Shown piece by piece: positions 29,445 through 35,541 of a DNA stretch of 35,541 nt. Under the pieces are notes generated by a model. The model saw only the letters and a program-made list of their open reading frames with translations. It was not told where the DNA came from and made no database searches. Location of the stretch: positions 1 through 35,541 of the forward strand of contig JAPMOS010000280.1 in NCBI GenBank assembly GCA_027972325.1, given 5' to 3'. The translations under genes and the position numbers were made by a program. This DNA comes from Paratrimastix pyriformis. Taxonomy: Eukaryota; Preaxostyla; Paratrimastigidae. How positions within the stretch are numbered: position 1 is the stretch's first letter; each line of letters opens with the position of its first letter.

Positions 29445-30794
29445 TTAGTCCTTACCGAATTCTTCTGTTGCTGACCCAGTGCTACCATTGAATGTGGTCA
29501 CACCATCAAAAGCAGCAAGCATCCAAATAACATGTTGTGGTTGTTCTGGGGCACCCTCAGCAGCTGGTTTCAGAATTGTGTGAATATTGATTGCACATTC
29601 ATGGTTATTTAATTCAGGAAGACCAGCACAATTCTTTCGAACCTTAAATGCGAAAATTGGATACATTGTTTGGAAGTTTTCACGAGTGATAATCCCTCCG
29701 TGAACGACATCATTGAAGAACTTTGTGCATTTCATTAAATCGTGATAAACAAATGGGAAATCGCCATTTGCAATATTTAAATCATGAACTTCATTAGGAA
29801 TTGTATTTTTATCACCGTCTTCAATGGATATCCGTAGTAAACCGGGATCGACAAATTTGCAAGGGTCTGGATGAGCTGTTCCTGCAGTAATGTTGCTGAG
29901 GACTCCAATAGGTTGGAATGCAATAAAAACGTAGGCGGGAATAGATTTATATTTCACGAAATTGAAGGTATCATCAGCGGATAGCTTACGAGTTGTTCTG
30001 TGAATAGTGTATTTTGGATAGGCAATGCTGAATCCTGTTAAATTTTTTTTGCTGATTTCTTCACCTAAAAGGTAGTGTGGAGTGACTTGTGGAAGAAGGA
30101 TTTTCATTTGTGACACTTCGATATTGATTTTATTATTATCAGTAATACCATTGCCGCAATAAAAGACTGAAGAATTAGGTGCCCGTTCAAATTGAATATT
30201 GACTGTAGTTCCTGGAAGATACGCTCCATTGCCAGACAAAATAGGGATTCCAAGAGGAATCATGAAAGCCTTAGTGACAGATGTTCCTGCAATGAATGCG
30301 TGTCGAAGATCTTCCATAGAACCGTCATCCTCAGCAAGATCTGGGTAAAGTCCCTGTATTCCAGAATTCATTAGGACATCTCTTGTTTTAGTCAAGATGT
30401 CAACCATATAGTTTGTCATACCGTAGTCTTGGATAATTGATTCAATTGTATTATTTATTTTTGTCGTGACTTTTCCGAAAATTCTTCGAATATCGGAGCA
30501 AATATTGATAGTGGCCTTTTCAGATGAAGTTGTGCAAGTAAATTTGAGGATAAGGTAAATGATAGCGTCCTTCCATACAGCAAGAGCCCCTGATTTTGGA
30601 TACACATAAGAAAATGATGCAGTAGTGCCAGAACCAGGAACCAAAGCATCTGTCGGATTACCTGAATCTTCTTTGATTTCTTTAACCTCGTATGATTTTG
30701 TTGAATTATCGTTGAGAATTGGTTGTGAAATTTGGTAGGAAAGATCTTGGAAGCCAGCACTTAGAATTGCGTTAGTAACTTGATCAGTAGACAT
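29445..30794 (-). CDS. Polinton major capsid protein (hexon-like, double jelly roll)
   Basis: Encodes 449 residues with a strongly beta-rich pattern and no membrane segment. Landmarks are an early segment with F-S-Y-V-Y-P-K-S-G near residue 61, V-N-I-Q-F-E-R-A-P-N near 198, a Y-V-F-I-A-F-Q-P stretch near 292, and Y-P-I-F-A-F-K-V-R near 380, typical of Polinton capsid proteins of the adenovirus-hexon fold. It follows the pVI-like gene as hexon follows pVI in adenoviruses. The start at 30794 has a TATA-like run before it. The length is on the short side for the family. It looks whole. An L-S-G-N-G stretch at 186-190 also fits the adenain pattern but sits inside the predicted fold and may be chance. 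Confidence 0.78.
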   Translation of the reverse strand: MSTDQVTNAILSAGFQDLSYQISQPILNDNSTKSYEVKEIKEDSGNPTDALVPGSGTTASFSYVYPKSGALAVWKDAIIYLILKFTCTTSSEKATINICSDIRRIFGKVTTKINNTIESIIQDYGMTNYMVDILTKTRDVLMNSGIQGLYPDLAEDDGSMEDLRHAFIAGTSVTKAFMIPLGIPILSGNGAYLPGTTVNIQFERAPNSSVFYCGNGITDNNKINIEVSQMKILLPQVTPHYLLGEEISKKNLTGFSIAYPKYTIHRTTRKLSADDTFNFVKYKSIPAYVFIAFQPIGVLSNITAGTAHPDPCKFVDPGLLRISIEDGDKNTIPNEVHDLNIANGDFPFVYHDLMKCTKFFNDVVHGGIITRENFQTMYPIFAFKVRKNCAGLPELNNHECAINIHTILKPAAEGAPEQPQHVIWMLAAFDGVTTFNGSTGSATEEFGKD

Positions 30795-30797
30795 TAA

Positions 30798-30810
30798 TAT
30801 ATATTAGATT
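30798..30810 (-). promoter_or_regulatory. TATA-like motif before the major capsid gene
   Basis: AATCTAATATATA in the gene's sense lies 3 bases before the ATG. The TCTA core within AT-rich DNA recalls the late promoters described for mavirus and CroV. Confidence 0.5.
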
Positions 30811-30877
30811 AACAAAAAAATTTATTATAATATTTCAAAACTATAATAAATAATTCAATTATACGTATGTTTCTATG

Positions 30878-31567
30878 TTAAAATTCTTTCAGCCCGCGTC
30901 CCCTAGTTCGACGCTTACGAGTCTTCTTCTTTCCATTCCCTACTTTTCTATGTCGGATCACGGCTTGACTGATAGGAATGAAACCATTGCCTGTTAATAA
31001 CGTCGCTCTACCATTAGACACTGCCTCAATGTCAGATTTGGCGCGATCTTGAGCTGCTCTGTTTGAGATTTGTTGTTGTTCTTGGTTATCTTCATGAGCT
31101 GAAATAAGTTGTTGTCTGATGATTTCTGATTTTTGTTTTTCCTCGAGAGATTTTTGCTGTCGTTCAGCTTCACGTATTTCTTTATCTTTTTGGGCGAGTT
31201 CACTGATTTTTTTGAGAGCATCAGTTGTAAGAGCGGTTCCCTCTTGGAACAGATCATGAGGATCACCTTTTTTCTTTTTGTATGACTCGTAAACTTTTTT
31301 GCCGAAGTTCACGGCTTTTGGAATTACCTCTTTTGCTGCAGCAATGATGGACTCACTACGAGGTTTGAACCAATTCCATACGTTCTTAAGGATGTCAGTG
31401 AACCCATTGCCTTGAATATACACAGGGTCGGTAATTTGAATGCCATTATTCACAATGTCATATAATAATGGAGCAGGAACGCCGACTTTGCTATTAATTT
31501 GATTTGATATCAGAATTTCGCCGAGTGTAGGAGGATTGTAAATCGTGCAATAGCGCAATCTATACAT
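30878..31567 (-). CDS. pVI-like membrane-active minor capsid protein
   Basis: Encodes 229 residues. Residues 51-55 (I-Q-G-N-G) and 191-195 (L-T-G-N-G) match the adenain consensus M/I/L-x-G-x|G. The first site is followed by a short amphipathic, Trp/Phe-containing helix (GFTDILKNVWNWFKPR), then a Lys-rich stretch. The middle is a coiled coil rich in Glu, Lys and Gln (about 115-170). The last 35 residues after the second site are very basic (KKKTRKRRTRGRG). Adenovirus pVI has the same plan: a cut N-terminal propeptide, a membrane-lytic amphipathic helix, and a cut basic C-terminal peptide that activates the protease. It lies directly upstream of the capsid gene, as pVI does. Function is inferred; it looks whole. 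Confidence 0.65.
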   Translation of the reverse strand: MYRLRYCTIYNPPTLGEILISNQINSKVGVPAPLLYDIVNNGIQITDPVYIQGNGFTDILKNVWNWFKPRSESIIAAAKEVIPKAVNFGKKVYESYKKKKGDPHDLFQEGTALTTDALKKISELAQKDKEIREAERQQKSLEEKQKSEIIRQQLISAHEDNQEQQQISNRAAQDRAKSDIEAVSNGRATLLTGNGFIPISQAVIRHRKVGNGKKKTRKRRTRGRGLKEF

Positions 31568-31569
31568 AA

Positions 31570-31580
31570 CTATATACTAT
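31570..31580 (-). promoter_or_regulatory. TATA-like motif before the pVI-like gene
   Basis: ATAGTATATAG in the gene's sense ends 2 bases before the ATG at 31567. Confidence 0.45.
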
Positions 31581-31613
31581 TACACGAGAAAAAAATTTCG
31601 ATTAATTAAGTTA

Positions 31614-31886
31614 TTATGGGAAAGATTGGACGATACTTGAGTAAGTTTCTCTAGTTATAATTTCCATAGTGACCATCTTATTGAGGATAGATTTAAGTTT
31701 TTTTCGACTTTGGAGATCGTTGGGATTTTCCATAACTTTTGCCTGAAGATCATCAGCTTCTTGTAATAATTCTGATTCGGAAGGTTCAGGTTGCTTTGGT
31801 TTTCTCCGTGCGAGAGTTTTATTGCGTCGTAACACATCATCAGCAATTTTGAGACTTTGAGAAATAATGTTTTGATCAGATTCCAT
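31614..31886 (-). CDS. Small helical protein, 90 residues, unknown
   Basis: Not recognised. It is predicted almost all helical, with a basic LARRKPKQPEP hinge near residue 25 followed by an acidic helix (SESELLQEADDLQ). The C-terminal 25 residues (LKSILNKMV, then IITRETY, then VQSF) share a pattern with the end of the 315-residue protein at 32733-33680. It lies between penton-like and pVI-like genes, where adenoviruses keep core-protein genes. It looks whole. Confidence 0.6.
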   Translation of the reverse strand: MESDQNIISQSLKIADDVLRRNKTLARRKPKQPEPSESELLQEADDLQAKVMENPNDLQSRKKLKSILNKMVTMEIITRETYSSIVQSFP

Positions 31887-31887
31887 T

Positions 31888-31903
31888 ATCTATAATTATA
31901 GAT
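31888..31903. promoter_or_regulatory. 16-base palindrome before the 90-residue gene
   Basis: ATCTATAATTATAGAT is a perfect palindrome ending one base before the ATG at 31886 (in gene sense), combining TCTA and TATAG cores. It may be the promoter or a binding site for a dimeric factor. Confidence 0.45.
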
Positions 31904-31925
31904 TTCGAAAATTATTTTTACAGAA

Positions 31926-32699
31926 TTAAATAATGGCTTCAACAATTTCCAACTGTAAGGTGATTGGTTCGTTCAGGTCAGATAAGATATTATTATTATG
32001 ATCAGTAAACTGGATTTGAATTTCTTGGATTAATTTAGAATTAAGACGACAATTAGTCAGATGAAGAGGTTCGATCGCCATTTGGTATCCAGGTGGGACA
32101 TTCATTTGGAAAGTATAAAGTGTATTACTTTTATCACCATTGAGATAGCTTGAACTTACCAAGTTTGTTTTAATAAATATTGCATCAACATCAGTGATAT
32201 TGATTATGTGTTGCGATATAGTGGATGTATCATAAATAGCGTGATCAAAACCGAGAATATCCGGGAAGTCAGATAAAGAAAAATCAACTTTCCATCCGTT
32301 TTTAATCCGTAACAAACAATGTAATGTGCTCATATTAGCTTCAAATTCGATGGGCATACTGACATCGCCAGTGACATTATTTGTGATCAGGTCACCTGAT
32401 TTTTGGAATTGAGCGAAGAGGAAACTGTTTAAATTATCAATATTATAAGCACCATCTGGAATGACAAAATTGGGATACCATTCAAATCCATTCCATACAC
32501 GGAAGATTGTATTATTAGCGGAAGCTTTGATATTTTTGATGGTATTCCAGATGGTGCCTTTGACGAGACGAATTAGGTAATTTTTATTCGGGTTCAAATA
32601 GATGGGTTCAGTATATTGTATGCGAAAATCGCTATTCGTGCCAGACTTACCATTCAGAACTTCAGAATTAATAAATATTTGTAAACCATTAGCGGACAT
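31926..32699 (-). CDS. Penton-like minor capsid protein
   Basis: Encodes 257 residues, beta-rich, without membrane segments. It begins MSANGLQIFINSEVLNG and has a N-S-D-F-R-I-Q-Y stretch, an F-E-W-Y-P-N-F-V-I-P-D-G-A-Y-N-I stretch near residue 72 and an L-L-R-I-K-N-G-W stretch near 130. These resemble the single-jelly-roll minor capsid (penton) proteins of Polintons and virophages, which fill the fivefold vertices. The size fits. It is second in the minus-strand block, ahead of the pVI-like and capsid genes. It looks whole. A TATA-like run precedes the ATG. Confidence 0.65.
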   Translation of the reverse strand: MSANGLQIFINSEVLNGKSGTNSDFRIQYTEPIYLNPNKNYLIRLVKGTIWNTIKNIKASANNTIFRVWNGFEWYPNFVIPDGAYNIDNLNSFLFAQFQKSGDLITNNVTGDVSMPIEFEANMSTLHCLLRIKNGWKVDFSLSDFPDILGFDHAIYDTSTISQHIINITDVDAIFIKTNLVSSSYLNGDKSNTLYTFQMNVPPGYQMAIEPLHLTNCRLNSKLIQEIQIQFTDHNNNILSDLNEPITLQLEIVEAII

Positions 32700-32702
32700 T
32701 TC

Positions 32703-32716
32703 AATCTATATATTTT
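32703..32716 (-). promoter_or_regulatory. TATA-like motif before the penton-like gene
   Basis: AAAATATATAGATT in the gene's sense ends 3 bases before the ATG at 32699. Confidence 0.45.
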
Positions 32717-32732
32717 GGTGAGAGAAAAAAAA

Positions 32733-33680
32733 TTAGCGAATTAAATGAAATGCTTTTACCATGCGTTTATGTTGTGGTTTCGTGATTTTTCTATTTTTTA
32801 AGAGGAAATCTAAGATGTCGTATAGTTCAGCTTTAATTTCAGGACTGTTATTACCTGACTGAATTTCCCCGACGAGGACTTTCATCCTGGAAGAAATATC
32901 TTTGAAAGAAGAAATTAATACGCCGAAACCTTGAGTTTGTTTTTTCATATGATCATTGAAAATACGTTGAATTTCCCTAACATCGTTAGCCTCAAGCCGA
33001 AAACCTTTCCGCTCATTTGTATGTAAAATCTCATTGATTGGACGCATATATGTATCAATATAATCACCGATCGACTGATGGGCTCTCGCTGCCCGCTCTT
33101 GAATGGAACCATTTCGTGGATCTACAAAATGTTCAATTATCCAATTTCTGAGAACTGGATCATCCATCATGATATTGAATCGAGTCCGATATTCATGGGG
33201 TTTGTTTTTTTGTATTCGAACATCATTGAAACGTCGAGCGATATCAGTGAGTTTTGAATGTGTTTCATCGAACAGTTTCTTTCCAGATTCGGCAGCTAGT
33301 GCTTTTTCCATACTTAATATATCATTCCGTCTTTTTTTAGCTTTATCCATTTCGATTGCCCTTTCTAGTTCTTCTTCTTCCTTTTCACTATCAACCACTA
33401 ACTGACCTTCCTGTTGCAAGACATGTGATGGAATTTCTTCAGGTTGATAATCGGGCGGTAAAACATCAATCGGTTTAGAATATTTTGGTGGAGGAGGAAT
33501 CTGTGGTTCATATCTTGATTTTTCAACATCCTCGATATATGCACCTACTTGATCTTGTAAATCTTTTTCATTCTGTTTCTCGATCTTCTTTTGTTTCTCA
33601 AACAACTTTCGTCTTATTAGTTCTAATTTCTTTGAAGTAGTTATAAAAGGAGAGTTCTGAGACAAGCGATTTTCACACAC
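32733..33680 (-). CDS. Polinton protein with two PPxY motifs, 315 residues
   Basis: Not recognised as a known family. The N-terminal part is a charged helix (residues about 15-45), followed by a proline-rich segment with two PPxY motifs, P-P-K-Y at 64-67 and P-P-D-Y at 75-78. Then comes a long acidic/basic coiled coil (about 95-145), and a folded helical C-terminal half with M-M-D-D-P-V-L-R-N near 190 and a final helical hairpin. PPxY motifs bind WW domains of Nedd4-type ubiquitin ligases and occur in capsid proteins of adenoviruses. The start is uncertain, as no ATG with the usual TATA-like run is seen at its upstream end. A degraded second copy lies at 9294-9562. Confidence 0.65.
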   Translation of the reverse strand: MCENRLSQNSPFITTSKKLELIRRKLFEKQKKIEKQNEKDLQDQVGAYIEDVEKSRYEPQIPPPPKYSKPIDVLPPDYQPEEIPSHVLQQEGQLVVDSEKEEEELERAIEMDKAKKRRNDILSMEKALAAESGKKLFDETHSKLTDIARRFNDVRIQKNKPHEYRTRFNIMMDDPVLRNWIIEHFVDPRNGSIQERAARAHQSIGDYIDTYMRPINEILHTNERKGFRLEANDVREIQRIFNDHMKKQTQGFGVLISSFKDISSRMKVLVGEIQSGNNSPEIKAELYDILDFLLKNRKITKPQHKRMVKAFHLIR

Positions 33681-34519
33681 AATTTTTCACGCTTGCGTTG
33701 TTATTTGAGGCAAAAATCGATTTCTTCAGAACAAAATCTTTTTTTCTCATTATATTTTATTGAAAAGGAGCATTTTATTTTATCAGCTTTGAATGATTTA
33801 AGCATTAATTTTCTCGAGCTACAAACGTTATTTGAGGCAAAAATCGAATTCTTCGGAGCAAAATCTTTTTTCTCAATGTTTTTTAAGTAAAACGAGCATT
33901 TTATTTTAATCAGCTTGGAATGATTTAAGCATCAATTCATTCGAGCTACAAACGAAATTAGAGGCAAAAAAGCGAATTCTCCATGCATTTTCAATTTTTT
34001 TCCATTTTTTGTCCCAGAAATTATTTTGCCATTTTTGTCAAATCAAACAATTCAATCATCTTAAGCATCAAACGAAAGAGAATTCAATCAGAAACAGCTT
34101 ATCTCTTCATTCAAAATAAAATTGTGACAAAAGTGCTTTTCAAAGTGATCATTAAATAATGCATCAATCTTAAGTAAATGATGCATTCTTTTGATTGAAT
34201 CAGCTCAAATAATTGATTCTAAGAAATGGAAAAGTATGACAAAATGATAAAACAATATGAAATTAGATTTCAGCACCGAGCCCTTTAAAGCGAAAATTTA
34301 CTCAGCTTTGACATGAATTGAAAGAGAAATCAATCAGATTTACCTTCTATTTCAAAGAGATAAAAACAGCGTTTCATCATTTGAGCTCTGAGTGTTTTAA
34401 GATGATAATTCAATGAGCTACTGAGGCTAACTCAATGAAATAGTGAACGAGTGATAGCAGTTGATTAACATGTAAAGGTATTTGAAGAAAAATAATTATC
34501 TATAGTTAGTATATAGAGA
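33681..34519. other. AT-rich intergenic region with imperfect repeats
   Basis: About 840 bases without a convincing gene, between the structural block and the small + strand gene. The left third holds tandem repeats; the rest has scattered related words such as TTAAGCATCAA and AATCAGCT. This could hold control elements or a replication region of the Polinton. Confidence 0.5.
33696..33985. repeat. Tandem repeat, period about 127 bases
   Basis: TTATTTGAGGCAAAAATCGA recurs at 33701 and 33828, and a diverged form (AATTAGAGGCAAAAAA) begins near 33955. Each unit also carries AGCATTTTATTTTA, ATGATTTAAGCAT and CGAGCTACAAACG. There are two near-complete units and a partial third. Confidence 0.8.
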
Positions 34520-34690
34520 ATGAATTGTGATAAGCATCCAGTTAAGATTGATAGGGCGCTATTTGAACTCCTACAGGAGTTGATTAAGCTTCATGGTGAT
34601 GAATATTTCAGTGTTACAATAACTAAGAAGAAAGGAGATGAGAGTGACGATTCCACAACAATAGTGTATGAAAATGAATATTTCCATTAA
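34520..34690 (+). CDS. Small + strand protein, 56 residues, unknown
   Basis: Starts MNCDKHPVKIDRALFELLQE and has an amphipathic helix, then a beta-like F-S-V-T-I-T-K-K stretch and an acidic D-E-S-D-D segment. A TATA-like run (TAGTATATAGAG) directly precedes its ATG, as in the other genes of the block, which supports it being real. It converges on the integrase gene from the other strand, ending at about the integrase end. Function unknown. Confidence 0.5.
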   Translation: MNCDKHPVKIDRALFELLQELIKLHGDEYFSVTITKKKGDESDDSTTIVYENEYFH

Positions 34691-34694
34691 CGGA

Positions 34695-35541
34695 GCTTCA
34701 TATCATGCATTATATTATCTGTGTCAATACCTTCTCGAGTCAGTCTTCGTTTGACGAGTCTTTTCTTCTTTGTGTCATCAATCTTCTTGACAGCTTTTTC
34801 AGTGCTCTCCTTCTCGATGATTTCACCAACCTTCTTCAACTCATTGTTTGTAGTGTTTTTTCAACAGTTCTCCAGACTTCAGGTTCTTGAGAACATACTT
34901 TTTACCATCGAATGAGTCAATGATATAGACAGCGAGAGAATACTTTACTTCATCACCTTTAGCGAATGCTTTGAGCTTTCGAACAGCACGAACATGGTCA
35001 CCAATATTATAAATACGTTCTATTTGAGTGACTGATTGTTTGTTTGTATCATGGTTGTTGAACACATTATAAGGTGTTGCTTTAATGGTTCTGTGGTAAT
35101 CATTGTAAGAAGATACCAAATCAGGAAGAACTTTAGTCCAATCGGAGTCACCAGAAGAGAGACGCCAACGTTGTAGTTTGAGAGCAATTGTACGATTGAA
35201 TCGTTCAACAATACTATTCTTATTGATTTCTTCAGGGTCACTGAAATGAGCCACAACATGATTATCAGTCATCCATTTGACATATTGTTTAGCTTGGAAT
35301 TCATTGTCACAGTTGATGTTTTCAGGAGTACCTTTAAGTCATCATGGAAGATACTTTTAATTGCTTTGAGAACCTCAGTGGGCTTTGTTTTAAGTGGACG
35401 ACAGGCAGCATAACGAGAGTACACATCAATAACACAGAGGATGTTCTCGAATCCGTTCTCGTCTTAAACGATCATAGATGATGATATCCATCTGAACACA
35501 TGTGAGAGCAGTATGAGCCACAATCGTGTTGAACTTTTGCT
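34695..35541 (-). pseudogene. Polinton retroviral-type integrase (rve), partial
   Basis: The readable part at 34841-35272 shows the end of an rve catalytic core (N-S-I-V-E-R-F-N-R-T-I, with the catalytic Glu) and a C-terminal SH3/chromo-like part (Y-N-I-G-D-H-V-R). Further towards the window end are segments resembling the front of the core (Q-M-D-I-I and V-I-D-V-Y-S-R-Y with catalytic Asp residues). The class inserts Polinton DNA through DDE chemistry. Integrase-like sequence appears to extend to about 34695 with a Lys-rich tail. The gene is broken by a few changes and runs off the window; treated as a fossil. Confidence 0.8.

Noticed and set aside
33693-33890. Small Phe/Leu-rich + strand protein
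   Set aside because: It lies across the 127-base tandem repeats, lacks a TATA-like run at its start and shows only the repeat sequence.

Overview
The window is a stack of mobile and virus-like elements in a eukaryotic genome. No ordinary host gene, tRNA, rRNA or CRISPR array was recognised. The host cannot be named from the sequence. A Polinton with an S74-type fibre, DIRS elements and an APE-type LINE would fit a protist or an invertebrate. Three compositions alternate: AT-rich Polinton DNA, very GC-rich DIRS-like DNA, and LINE DNA that is C-rich on the + strand.

Layout. 1-505 is the end of a DIRS-like terminal repeat. 600-2309 is a decayed Polinton piece with a fibre-like gene (-) and a packaging-ATPase-like gene (+) pointing away from each other. 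2949-9195 is a decayed, nearly full-length DIRS-like copy (B). 9197-9562 holds a short repeated flank and a Polinton gene fragment. 9567-15355 is a better-kept DIRS-like copy (C) with gag-like, RT/RNase H and tyrosine-recombinase regions, all on the minus strand. 15347-18708 carries + strand Polinton genes: an S74-terminated fibre, an unknown protein, an adenain-like protease, and a gene start cut off by the next insertion. 18709-25354 is a minus-strand LINE with a USP-type deubiquitinase domain, an APE endonuclease, a reverse transcriptase, RNase H and a (CCCA)n tail. 25427-28151 is a truncated DIRS-like copy (D). 28615-33680 is a minus-strand Polinton structural block: unknown basic proteins, major capsid, pVI-like protein, small coiled-coil protein, penton-like protein and a PPxY protein. 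34695-35541 is a broken Polinton integrase that runs off the window.

How the parts relate. The Polinton block has adenovirus-like logic. A penton-like gene, a pVI-like gene and a major capsid gene lie in that order, and an adenain-like protease is present elsewhere. The pVI-like protein carries two sites matching the adenain consensus, placed as in adenovirus pVI. Most genes of this block have a TATA-like AT-rich motif a few bases before the ATG. No Polinton DNA polymerase was seen.

The most unusual element is the LINE, whose N-terminal half contains a recognisable ubiquitin-specific protease: Cys box, two CxxC pairs, His box and FDDS. I do not recall this domain in a LINE. The DIRS-like copies show the textbook internal complementary region, equal to the inverted left end joined to the inverted right end.
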